NCBI GenBank assembly: GCA_043746815.1
Contig: JAYTQG010000247.1
Coordinates: forward strand, 1-33,802
DNA from: JAYTQG01 sp043746815
Lineage (GTDB): Bacteria > Actinomycetota > Thermoleophilia > Miltoncostaeales > Miltoncostaeaceae
Length of the DNA stretch: 33,802 bases
Reading direction: 5' to 3'
Part shown: positions 8,629-16,191 of the stretch, one piece after another
Layout: each line of letters opens with the position of its first letter
Numbering within the stretch: position 1 is the stretch's first letter
Program-made: the position numbers and the translations under genes
The notes under the pieces: generated by a model
Seen by the model: only the letters and a program-made list of their open reading frames with translations
What the model was told of the DNA's origin: nothing
The model's database searches: none

Positions 8629-10227
8629 ATGCAACGTCATTTTCGTCAGGGACGGACGACCGTCGGCATCGGCGTAAGTTGGGGAAACGTTTCGCCCAAA
8701 CGTAGGTATCCGATCGCGATCCTCGCGGCCACGGCGACACTCGCGGGCGCTGGGAGCGCGAGCGCGAACACCATCACCGGGACGACCTACGACCCGACAT
8801 ATGTGCCGACGTCGATGTACCGCGCGACGTACAACACCGGTGCCCGCGGCTTCTGGCAGGCCGGCTACAACGGCAAGGGCGTTGACGTCGCGATCATCGA
8901 CACCGGCGTGAACCGCGTCCGGGGCCTCGACCAACCCGGCAAGGTGATCGACGGTCCGGATCTCTCGTTTGACTCACAGAACTCTTCGCTCCGAAACCGT
9001 GACGGATACGGCCACGGCACGCACCTCGCCGGGATCATCGCCGGAAACGACGACCTGGGCGACTTCGCGTTCACATGGCCGAAGGTTGACGCGAACAACA
9101 GCGCTGCCTTCTACGGAATGGCGCCAAACGCGCGCATCATCAACCTGAAGGTCGGGGCGAGCAACGGAACCGTGGATGTCACGCAGGTGATCGCCGCGCT
9201 GAACTGGGCCGTCCAGCACAAGAACGACAACGGGATGAACATCCGGGTGCTGTGCCTCGCGTACGGCACCGACGGACGCCAGGACTACCGGAGTGACCCA
9301 CTCGCCTTCGCGGTGGAGAATGCCTGGAAGAACGGCATCACTGTTGTCACCGCTGCTGGCAACTTCGGCCGTAACTCTGGGGGAAAGGGTCCCGGCCTTG
9401 CCAACCCAGCGATGGACCCCACCGTCATCGCCGTCGGCGCGCAGGATGCTCGGGGGACCGTTGACCCATCGGACGACCGCTCCGCCGACTTTTCGAGCAA
9501 CGGTACGGATGACTGGGCACTGACCGCCCGGAGCCCCGATTTCACCGCGCCCGGAGTTTCCCTGCCAAGTCTTCGCGTACCGGGTTCGTACCTGGACCGC
9601 AACTACGGTGGTGTTGCTGTTGTCGGGACGCGCTTTTTCAAGGGAAGCGGTAGCTCGCAGGCTGCGGCCGTCGTTGCCGGGGCTGCTGCGCTGATCATCT
9701 CCCAACGTCCCTACGTCACCCCCGACCAGGTGAAGGCACTGCTCCGAAACGGCGGCATCTTCGTGATGCCCGAGACCCGTGGTGCGCAGGGAACCGGAAG
9801 AATGAACCTCTGGAGTGTCCTCAACCGGACGGTCAGCGAAACCCCTGGCCCGGCCGCCCCTCCGTCGCTCGGCAATGGATCGGTGGACGTCTCACGCGGT
9901 TCCAAGCACGTGTCGCTGAATGGAACTGCGATCACTGGAAACGTCGACATCTTTGGACATCCCTTCGATTCCGCCGCGCTCAGCGGGCTGGCTGCAAACA
10001 CCGCAGCCTGGAGCGGCGGCAGCTGGAACGGTTCGACGTGGACCGGCAGCACGTGGACCGGCTCAACATGGACCGGATCGACGTGGACCGGCAGCACCTG
10101 GACCGGATCGACATGGACCGGCAGCACCTGGACCGGCTCAACGTGGACGGGCTCGACATGGACCGGCGACAGCTGGGCCAGCGCACTCCCGCCACGCAAA
10201 CACCCCCTCAAACCGGTCAAACACTGA
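8629..10227 (+). CDS. Secreted S8 subtilisin-like protease with C-terminal GSTWT repeats (paralogue 1)
   Basis: Secreted serine protease of 532 residues. After a conserved leader (GRTTVGIGVSWGN) comes a basic PKRR and a hydrophobic stretch (PIAILAATATLAGAGSASA), a likely signal peptide cleaved near ASA-NT (46). The catalytic triad is Asp91 (VAIIDTG), His132 (GHGTHLAG) and Ser343 in GSGSSQAAAVVAG, a variant of the usual GTSMAAP; the oxyanion asparagine is Asn245 (TAAGN). The tail holds nine perfect GSTWT units (nt 10030-10164), then GDSWASALPPRK. Tryptophan-rich tails of this kind may act in surface attachment or partner binding; no function is proven. A GAGGA precedes the ATG by eight bases. 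It is a tandem paralogue of the next gene, sharing catalytic layout and tail. Confidence 0.93.
   Translation: MQRHFRQGRTTVGIGVSWGNVSPKRRYPIAILAATATLAGAGSASANTITGTTYDPTYVPTSMYRATYNTGARGFWQAGYNGKGVDVAIIDTGVNRVRGLDQPGKVIDGPDLSFDSQNSSLRNRDGYGHGTHLAGIIAGNDDLGDFAFTWPKVDANNSAAFYGMAPNARIINLKVGASNGTVDVTQVIAALNWAVQHKNDNGMNIRVLCLAYGTDGRQDYRSDPLAFAVENAWKNGITVVTAAGNFGRNSGGKGPGLANPAMDPTVIAVGAQDARGTVDPSDDRSADFSSNGTDDWALTARSPDFTAPGVSLPSLRVPGSYLDRNYGGVAVVGTRFFKGSGSSQAAAVVAGAAALIISQRPYVTPDQVKALLRNGGIFVMPETRGAQGTGRMNLWSVLNRTVSETPGPAAPPSLGNGSVDVSRGSKHVSLNGTAITGNVDIFGHPFDSAALSGLAANTAAWSGGSWNGSTWTGSTWTGSTWTGSTWTGSTWTGSTWTGSTWTGSTWTGSTWTGDSWASALPPRKHPLKPVKH
8761..8825 (+). repeat. 65-bp perfect direct repeat shared with 10486-10550
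   Basis: The 65 bases encoding the signal-peptide end and the first mature residues (ANTITGTTYDPTYVPTSMYR) are identical in both protease genes, although flanking coding sequence differs at many third positions. Either recent gene conversion or unusual constraint. Confidence 0.9.
10030..10164 (+). repeat. 15-bp tandem repeat x 9 encoding GSTWT
   Basis: Nine in-frame 15-bp units encode GSTWT without any amino-acid change, while serine codons switch between AGC and TCN. Constant protein with varying codons suggests selection on the peptide rather than only recent slippage. Confidence 0.95.
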
Positions 10228-10316
10228 CCGGCCGCTGGGCGTCAATGTTCTGTCGCAACCTCCTCCCAGCGCGCCGCAAACGTCGCGCTAATCTTGTCAA
10301 TATCGCCTGATTGATC

Positions 10317-10334
10317 GCGGAAGGGAAGCCGCGG
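10317..10334 (+). repeat. 18-bp hairpin element, second copy, upstream of protease 2
   Basis: GCGGAAGGGAAGCCGCGG is identical to 8589-8606 upstream of protease 1. Here the stem is extended by one pair (CGCGG/CCGCG) around the same AAGGGAAG loop, and it lies 25 bases before the ATG. The surrounding leader is otherwise not alike, so the 18-mer stands out as a shared regulatory element. Confidence 0.6.
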
Positions 10335-10359
10335 GGCACTAACGAAAGGATGCGCACGG

Positions 10360-12021
10360 ATGCGCACACATCGGGGAAGGACTGACGCCGGAATCGGCAT
10401 CAGCTGGGGAAACTCGCCGCCAAAACGGCGACTGCCAATCGCGATTCTCGCGGCAACAGCGACTGTCGCTGGAACCGGGGTCGCAAGCGCGAACACCATC
10501 ACCGGGACGACCTACGACCCGACATATGTGCCGACGTCGATGTACCGCGCAACCGTCAGCACGGGTGCCCGGAACTTCTGGAAGTCGGGATACACCGGTA
10601 AGGGCGTGGACGTTGCGATCATCGACACTGGCGTCGACGCCGTTCAAGGTCTGGACGCACCGGGAAAGGTCATTCAAGGACCGGACCTGTCGTTCGACTC
10701 TAAGGACGCGCTGACGCTGCACAAGGATGGCTACGGCCACGGGACGCACCTTGCCGGAATCATCGCCGGTAGCGACGACAGCATCTTCGCCTACTCGCGG
10801 ATGAAGATGTCGGTGAACAACAGTGCCGCTTTCTACGGAATGGCACCAAGCGCCCGCATCGTGAGCGTCAAAGTCGGTGCCGTCAATGGCGCCGTCGACG
10901 TCACTCAGGTGATCGCTGGTCTGAACTGGATTGTCCAGCACAAGAACGACAACGGAATGAACATTCGTGTCGTGACACTGGCCTACTCCACCGACGGCCA
11001 CCAGGACTACCGCACCGATCCGCTGACCTTCGCTGTGGAGAACGCCTGGAACAACGGCATCACGGTTGTCACCGCCGCCGGTAACGCTGGACGCAACAAG
11101 AACGGCTCGGGACCTGGGTTGATGAACCCGGCCTACGATCCCTTCGTGATCTCGGTCGGGGCGCAGGATGCTCGCGGCACGACCGACCTGACCGACGACC
11201 GCGTCGCGGACTTCTCCAGCAACGGTCCAACCGACTGGGATGGACGCGCGCCGGATGTTGTGGCGCCGGGTGTCTCGGTTCCCAGCCTTCGGGTCGTTGG
11301 GTCCTACCTGGATGCCAACTACGGCGGCACGGCAGTCGTGGGAACCCGCTTTTTCAAGGGCAGTGGTAGCTCGCAAGCTGCGGCGATGGTTGCCGGAGCC
11401 GCAGCGCTCATCATTTCGCGCAACCCGGCCGCAACGCCGGACGACGTGAAGTCGCTGCTCCGCAAAAGCGCTGTGACGCTCTCGAACGAGCCGAGTGGCA
11501 GCCAGGGCACCGGGCGCGTCGCCTTGGACCGAATCCTGGCCGGCACTGTAGCTCCAGACGGCGATCAGATCGGCGACCCAGCCACGGGAAGCGGCTCGGT
11601 TGAGCTCTCCCGGGGCACGCACCACCTTGCCATCAATGGTGACGAGTTGAATGGCGACGTCGACATCTTCGGCAACCCCTTCAACGGAACTGCAGCGGCT
11701 CTCGCTGCAAACAACCTGGTTGCCTGGAACGGTGGAAGCTGGAACGGTTCCTCCTGGACCGGAAGCTCTTGGACCGGCTCGTCTTGGACCGGTAGCTCAT
11801 GGACGGGAAGCTCCTGGACCGGCTCGTCTTGGACGGGTAGCTCCTGGACTGGCTCCTCCTGGACCGGTAGCTCCTGGACCGGCTCGTCTTGGACCGGTAG
11901 CTCTTGGACTGGCTCCTCGTGGACTGGTAGCTCCTGGACCGGGGACACCTGGGCCAGCGCGCTTCCGCCAAAGAAGTCCCCGCTCAAGGTGCAGATGGTT
12001 CGCCGCCCCAAAAAGCGGTAG
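10360..12021 (+). CDS. Secreted S8 subtilisin-like protease with C-terminal GSSWT repeats (paralogue 2)
   Basis: Second secreted subtilisin, 553 residues, clearly homologous to the preceding gene over its whole length. Leader GRTDAGIGISWGN, basic PKRR, hydrophobic signal region and cleavage near ASA-NT (44) are conserved. Catalytic residues are Asp89, His130 and Ser338 (GSGSSQAAAMVAG), with Asn242 as oxyanion residue. The tail carries 13 GSSWT units (nt 11746-11940) followed by GDTWASALPPKK, so Thr of paralogue 1 is replaced by Ser. AAAGGA lies nine bases upstream of the ATG at 10360; an earlier ATG at 10350 is out of frame. A strong terminator follows. Tandem duplication with diverged repeat type suggests related but distinct substrates or anchoring. 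Confidence 0.93.
   Translation: MRTHRGRTDAGIGISWGNSPPKRRLPIAILAATATVAGTGVASANTITGTTYDPTYVPTSMYRATVSTGARNFWKSGYTGKGVDVAIIDTGVDAVQGLDAPGKVIQGPDLSFDSKDALTLHKDGYGHGTHLAGIIAGSDDSIFAYSRMKMSVNNSAAFYGMAPSARIVSVKVGAVNGAVDVTQVIAGLNWIVQHKNDNGMNIRVVTLAYSTDGHQDYRTDPLTFAVENAWNNGITVVTAAGNAGRNKNGSGPGLMNPAYDPFVISVGAQDARGTTDLTDDRVADFSSNGPTDWDGRAPDVVAPGVSVPSLRVVGSYLDANYGGTAVVGTRFFKGSGSSQAAAMVAGAAALIISRNPAATPDDVKSLLRKSAVTLSNEPSGSQGTGRVALDRILAGTVAPDGDQIGDPATGSGSVELSRGTHHLAINGDELNGDVDIFGNPFNGTAAALAANNLVAWNGGSWNGSSWTGSSWTGSSWTGSSWTGSSWTGSSWTGSSWTGSSWTGSSWTGSSWTGSSWTGSSWTGSSWTGDTWASALPPKKSPLKVQMVRRPKKR
10486..10550 (+). repeat. 65-bp perfect direct repeat, second copy
   Basis: Identical to 8761-8825; see that entry. 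It lies at the same codon register in the paralogous protease gene. Confidence 0.9.
11746..11940 (+). repeat. 15-bp tandem repeat x 13 encoding GSSWT, with a 60-bp higher-order period
   Basis: Thirteen in-frame 15-bp units. In the last eight, the first serine codon follows TCG-AGC-TCC-AGC twice, and 11821-11880 matches 11881-11940 at 56 of 60 bases, showing a duplication of a four-unit block. Confidence 0.93.
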
Positions 12022-12044
12022 TCCTGTCGGCAAATGTGATGGAT

Positions 12045-12072
12045 CGAACGGCCCGCTTCGGCGGGTCGTTCG
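12045..12072 (+). terminator. Strong hairpin terminator after the protease pair
   Basis: A 12-bp stem (CGAACGGCCCGC paired with GCGGGTCGTTCG, one G-U pair) is capped by a TTCG tetraloop and followed by CGTTT. It lies 24 bases after the stop of protease 2. Confidence 0.8.
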
Positions 12073-12132
12073 CGTTTAACGGTTCGCGCGTGTAAGGATT
12101 CCTGCGTCAGTTCGTCCAACGAATGGAGCCTC

Positions 12133-12789
12133 GTGGAGGCCTTAGAAGCAATCCGTAAGCGTCGGAGTGTTCGGCAGTACACGGATCAACCAGTGGACGA
12201 CGCGCTCCTGGATCGTCTCCTTCACCTCGCGCTGCTCGCGCCGACCGGTGGGATGGCGCAGGCTTGGAGCTTGATTGTTATCAAAGACCCGGAAAAACGG
12301 CGCGCCCTCGCTGATCTGGTGATCCGCGGGGGGACCGAATACTTCTACGTGGTCCGCCCGCGCGCTGAGGGTGCGTCCGATGCTGAGCACCACGAATGGG
12401 CGCGCGGTTTCGCGGAAACGGCCCTTGGGACGTACCACGACGTTCCCGTTTGGGTCGTCGGAATGGTCGTGCCGCGCAACGTCTTCCCGCCGGACTACCG
12501 TGAGACGGAACGGACCGCAGACGTCGTCTCGGTCGGTTTCGCGATGGAGAACCTCTTCGTCGCCGCCCGATCAATGGGACTTGGGACCGTCCCGACGGTT
12601 TTTCACTGGTTCGTCGAGGACGAGTTTCGCAACCTTCTGAACATCCCCGCCGAATGTGAGGTCCCCGTCATCACGCCACTCGGCTACCCCGTTACCTTCC
12701 CCGAAGGACTTCCCCCCGCCCTTGCGGCAATCCGGCGCCCGTGGCGGGCACTGGTCCACGATGATGCGTGGGGAAACCCCCGCGCCTAG
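12133..12789 (+). CDS. Nitroreductase-family FMN-dependent oxidoreductase
   Basis: A 218-residue flavoprotein of the nitroreductase superfamily. It opens with the family motif AIRKRRSVRQYTDQPVDDALL, whose Arg residues contact the FMN phosphate, followed by LAPTGGMAQAWSLIVI, another FMN-binding segment. The stretch VGFAMENLFVAARSMGLGTVPT is the typical interface helix and Gly-rich region. The GTG start is preceded by GGAG five bases upstream. Substrate cannot be predicted. It converges on the metalloprotease gene with only three bases between the stop codons. Confidence 0.88.
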   Translation: MEALEAIRKRRSVRQYTDQPVDDALLDRLLHLALLAPTGGMAQAWSLIVIKDPEKRRALADLVIRGGTEYFYVVRPRAEGASDAEHHEWARGFAETALGTYHDVPVWVVGMVVPRNVFPPDYRETERTADVVSVGFAMENLFVAARSMGLGTVPTVFHWFVEDEFRNLLNIPAECEVPVITPLGYPVTFPEGLPPALAAIRRPWRALVHDDAWGNPRA

Positions 12790-12792
12790 CGG

Positions 12793-15153
12793 TTAGCGAA
12801 CCAGCGGGAAGCGGGCCGGTGATGTCAGCCGGCCCCGCCCGCCGGTGACCACAACCGTGATCAAGTAGTTCCCCTTTGGGATGGGCACCCGCCCACGTGA
12901 CTTCGCGGGCAGCACGAACGTGTTGACACCGGCGCGGCCCGTGATCCGAATCGCAGCCAACACACGCTTCGTTCCTGGACGGCGGATCTGGACAAGCACG
13001 GCTGCGGGGGCGCTCAACGTGAAGCGTCCGACGCGGACGGGCTTCGTCGGAGGTGGGGTAACACCGGGCGGAAGCTCCGCCACGACCGGGGCACTTGCGG
13101 CGCTCAGGTTATTGTCGAGATCCAGCGCGAGTACCTGGTAGCTCGGCTTCGCACCAACGGTCAGGGCCTGGTCGCGGTAGCTCCGATCAGAGGTCAGTGC
13201 GACCTGGCGTCCGTCCCGGTACAGCGCGTACCGAACGCTCGCGGTGTCCGTACTGGCGTCCCAGGCAACGGTGGGAAGCGCGCCAGTCAGCGAGACATGC
13301 AGTCCGGCGGGAACGGTCGGTGGGACGAGATCCGGGACCGAAACCGTTTGCGCCGCTGACGGTTCACTGACATTCCCCGAGCCGTCGGCCGACCGCACCG
13401 AGTAGCTGACGGCACTCCCCGGAGGCAGCCCTGCAGAGCCCGGATCGTTGAGCGTCGATACCGACGTCGCGCCAACCTCCACCCCGGCACGAAGGAGGCG
13501 ATAGCCGAAGGCCGGGAATCCGCAATCTGTCACCGAGTTCCATGAGACGCTGACCTGACGCACGGGACGCGCAGCGAGTTCGCTTAGCGTGATCGGGGGC
13601 AGCGCAGCAGCACCAGGAAGCTGGACGCGGGGCGCATCCGGCGCTGGAGGGGCCGTCGTGTCAGCATCAAACGCGACCGCAACCGATGCCGTGTCGCCGC
13701 CGAGACCGCTTGGAGTAAGACTGAGCCCAGTCTGCGGGTCGGCGAAGCGCTGACCAGCAGCGACCCCAGCGTCGACGTAGGTGGGCGTTGACGGGTTCGC
13801 GTCGAGCAGCAGCGTCCTCGGATTGACGGGCGTCGCGCTAGAGCCGAACGTCTCCGTGTTCGGCACAAGGCGAACGTAGAGGGCAGGTGTCACTGTGCCG
13901 CTGAGCCCGGCGGCGATCGCGTCAAATCCCGTCGGGCGCCGGTACTCGACCGAGTATGTCGTCGCCGTGGAACCGGCTGCCCCGCACCGACGGAACCGAA
14001 GCTCCTGCGCAGTTGTGCTGACGGTCTCACTCGCGGTAAGTGGATACGTTCCCGCCTGGTCGATCAGCTGCCGACGGGCGTCCGGGATCCAACCGAGCTG
14101 GACCTTCTGGGCCGCATTCACATGGAATGAGAAGTTGTCATTTGCGACGGGATCCTGACTGCCCATCACCGTAAAGGGATCGAAATACTCACCGGCCGTG
14201 CAGGTTCCGCCGACGGGAATCCGAACGTTTGCGCTGTCCCGACACGAGAGCGCCCAACCGTGCGACAGCCCAAGGTTGTGACCAAGCTCATGTCCCAGCG
14301 CCGTCAGGGAGATGTCACCGTCCATCCACGCCTCAGCGACAAACCCGCGGTTGCGGGCCGGATCGCTCGAGGGAAGCGTCGCTTGGCTGGTGCCGTCGCA
14401 GTGACCCGGCGGCCAGATGTAGACGATATGGTCGTACCCTGAGAGGTTGACACCAGCGGCGTTCGCGGCCGTTCGACCAAGGGCACCCCAGGTATCAACG
14501 TCGCACTCGTTGGCTGCAGTGGTGGGCACGGTGTACCAACCAAACACGTCACCGGCAGGGACATTCCTCGGAGCGAAGCCGAGCGCTCCAAAGCTGTTTT
14601 CACGGTAGAAGGCGTTTAGCGAGCCGGGGCCAGTGAAGATCGCCTGGCGTACTGCGTCGACGGTGAACGGCGCCGCAACGGGATCGTTCTGGAAACGGAT
14701 GAGGATCGCCGCGAGTGAACGGGTGCCGGTGACCTCAAGAGCGCGACGGGCGCGCACGGGAGCAAGGCCTGCGCGGCGCGCCTCGGCGACGAGCGTACCG
14801 CGAGATAGGCCGCGCGAGGGTACGGACCTCGGACCGGTCGCGACCAGGGATCGGGCGATGGCGCGGCGCTGACCGCCTGGCCGATCGGTGACTGTCGCGG
14901 CGACGGGGCGGTCTGCGAGCTTCAACACCGCGGGCGTTGGGGTAACGACGACACGGCCGCTGGCGGTCTGGATGAACGCAATCGTTCGAGCACCGCCGCG
15001 GACTGTGCGATCGTCCTGGTGCGAGACGCGCAGAGTTCCCTGGATGACCTTGCCGTCCGCGGTCGGCCCGGAGGCGGCAAGCGCTGACCCGGAGCCAATG
15101 GCCGCGAGAGCGGCGGCGCTCAGACACGCGAGGCGACTGGCAACTCTGGTCAT
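12793..15153 (-). CDS. Secreted M11-like (gametolysin-type) zinc metalloprotease with fibronectin III-like domains
   Basis: Secreted protein of 786 residues. I chose the ATG at 15153 because it begins directly with a signal peptide (MTRVASRLACLSAAALAAI, cleavage near ALA-AS, 26); the frame stays open further upstream without coding character. A propeptide-like region precedes a metzincin catalytic domain with HELGHNLGLSH (288-298) and a Met-turn at VMGS (Met330). The pattern and the Cys-containing surroundings resemble gametolysin-type M11 peptidases found in actinobacteria. Two fibronectin III-like modules follow (about 535-700), ending in a beta-rich domain. Such modules usually bind carbohydrate or protein surfaces. 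Shares a 110-bp divergent region with the thi transporter permease. Confidence 0.87.
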   Translation of the reverse strand: MTRVASRLACLSAAALAAIGSGSALAASGPTADGKVIQGTLRVSHQDDRTVRGGARTIAFIQTASGRVVVTPTPAVLKLADRPVAATVTDRPGGQRRAIARSLVATGPRSVPSRGLSRGTLVAEARRAGLAPVRARRALEVTGTRSLAAILIRFQNDPVAAPFTVDAVRQAIFTGPGSLNAFYRENSFGALGFAPRNVPAGDVFGWYTVPTTAANECDVDTWGALGRTAANAAGVNLSGYDHIVYIWPPGHCDGTSQATLPSSDPARNRGFVAEAWMDGDISLTALGHELGHNLGLSHGWALSCRDSANVRIPVGGTCTAGEYFDPFTVMGSQDPVANDNFSFHVNAAQKVQLGWIPDARRQLIDQAGTYPLTASETVSTTAQELRFRRCGAAGSTATTYSVEYRRPTGFDAIAAGLSGTVTPALYVRLVPNTETFGSSATPVNPRTLLLDANPSTPTYVDAGVAAGQRFADPQTGLSLTPSGLGGDTASVAVAFDADTTAPPAPDAPRVQLPGAAALPPITLSELAARPVRQVSVSWNSVTDCGFPAFGYRLLRAGVEVGATSVSTLNDPGSAGLPPGSAVSYSVRSADGSGNVSEPSAAQTVSVPDLVPPTVPAGLHVSLTGALPTVAWDASTDTASVRYALYRDGRQVALTSDRSYRDQALTVGAKPSYQVLALDLDNNLSAASAPVVAELPPGVTPPPTKPVRVGRFTLSAPAAVLVQIRRPGTKRVLAAIRITGRAGVNTFVLPAKSRGRVPIPKGNYLITVVVTGGRGRLTSPARFPLVR

Positions 15154-15263
15154 GCTCGCCTCGTTTTTCGTCGGGCCGGGACCTCTGACGATAGCGAGCA
15201 ACCGGTGACCCGAACAGCAGACCGGTTCCACCCTGCCCGTTTGACCAGGCAGAGTTCCCACGG

Positions 15264-16031
15264 ATGATTCGTCTTGGTCACAGCCCGCCGCGTCGCCTCT
15301 GGCCTCCGGCGCTTACCCTCGTCGCACTCATCGCTATCTGGGAGTCTTGGGTCGATCTCGCCCACATCGATCAATCCCTGCTGCCACCTCCTTCGGCGAT
15401 TTTTCGAGGGCTCCGTAGCGACGCGGGCGAACTAGCGAGCGTCGGGTGGAGCACCCTCCGGGCAGCACTGATCGGCCTGCTTCTCGCGACACTGCTCGCT
15501 GTGCTGATTGCCGCGCTGATCGACGCATCGACCGTCGCGCGCCGTGTATTGGAGCCACTCCTGGTCGCGTCTCAAACACTCCCGATCATCGCGATCGCGC
15601 CGCTACTCGTCATCTGGACCAGTTTTGAGCCCGCCAAGGTGTTGGTCGTCGCGCTCTACGCACTCTTCCCCATTGCCGTCGGCATCATCCGTGGCCTCGA
15701 GCAGACGGATCCCGAGGCGATCAATTTGGTTCGCACCATGGGGGCCGGGCGCTGGCGAACCCTCGCCGCGGTGCGCGTCCCGTCGGCGGCGGCGAGCATC
15801 TTCACGGGGATGCGTCTCGCAACCGCCTACGCCGTCCCAGCGGCCCTTGTCGGCGAGTACGTGGGTGGCGGAGGCCTTGGCCAGTACATGCTGCAGGCGA
15901 GTCATGGCGGTGCCACCGATCTCGTCTTTGCGGGGGTCGTCGTGAGCGTCGCGCTGACCTTCGCCCTGTACGTCGCCATCGTCCTGATCGAACGCGTCGC
16001 GGCCCCGTGGCTTCGGCAGCGAGTGGTCTGA
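15264..16031 (+). CDS. thiX: ABC transporter permease, thiamine-precursor (HMP-type) uptake
   Basis: Inner-membrane permease of 255 residues with about six hydrophobic segments. The cytoplasmic EAA-type coupling loop is EAINLVRTMGAGRWRTLAAV (about 152-171). It belongs to the SsuC/TauC/ThiX-type family. The assignment to thiamine precursor uptake comes from its neighbours: an ATPase, a TPP riboswitch and an NMT1/THI5-like binding protein. The last codons and stop (GTG GTC TGA) lie inside the left inverted repeat of an inserted element that starts at 16022, so the natural C-terminus may have been replaced. The ATG at 15264 gives a sensible N-terminus. Confidence 0.87.
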   Translation: MIRLGHSPPRRLWPPALTLVALIAIWESWVDLAHIDQSLLPPPSAIFRGLRSDAGELASVGWSTLRAALIGLLLATLLAVLIAALIDASTVARRVLEPLLVASQTLPIIAIAPLLVIWTSFEPAKVLVVALYALFPIAVGIIRGLEQTDPEAINLVRTMGAGRWRTLAAVRVPSAAASIFTGMRLATAYAVPAALVGEYVGGGGLGQYMLQASHGGATDLVFAGVVVSVALTFALYVAIVLIERVAAPWLRQRVV

Positions 16032-16185
16032 CATGGGAATGAGGTGGTGGTTCCGGCGAGCGAGACCGAGCGAGACAAGGACGCAGTGTTGCCTGCATAT
16101 CGGGAATATTCAGGGAACCGAGGACGCCGTATCGCGATGTGTCGCAGCCGTCGGAACGGCATCGGTATTTCCGTGTCAGACCACT
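16022..16185. mobile_element. 164-bp MITE-like element with terminal inverted repeats
   Basis: The ends are AGTGGTCTGACA (16022-16033) and its exact reverse complement (16174-16185). Similarity continues inward imperfectly to about 37 bp (27 of 37 match, including GTTCCGGCG against GTTCCGACG). A perfect palindrome GAATATTC (16104-16111) marks the centre. No transposase ORF fits inside and I find no clear target-site duplication. It lies between the permease and ATPase genes and supplies the permease stop codon. Only one copy is in the window, so mobility is inferred from the structure. Confidence 0.6.
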
Positions 16186-16191
16186 AGCACG

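Noticed and set aside
10030..11940. CRISPR-like appearance of the regular repeats
   Set aside because: Units are contiguous 15-bp, in frame, without spacers; they encode pentapeptides.
9711..12182. Minus-strand ORFs with PVQELPVQDEPV-like repeats opposite the protease tails
   Set aside because: They are the antisense translation of the 15-bp tandem repeats and carry no independent evidence.
12854..15261. Extending the metalloprotease to an ATG at 15261
   Set aside because: The extra 36 residues precede a perfect signal peptide and overlap the divergent promoter region.
16033..16191. ATPase start at the ATG at 16033
   Set aside because: The extra 53 residues are translated from the inverted-repeat element and do not resemble an ABC ATPase N-terminus.
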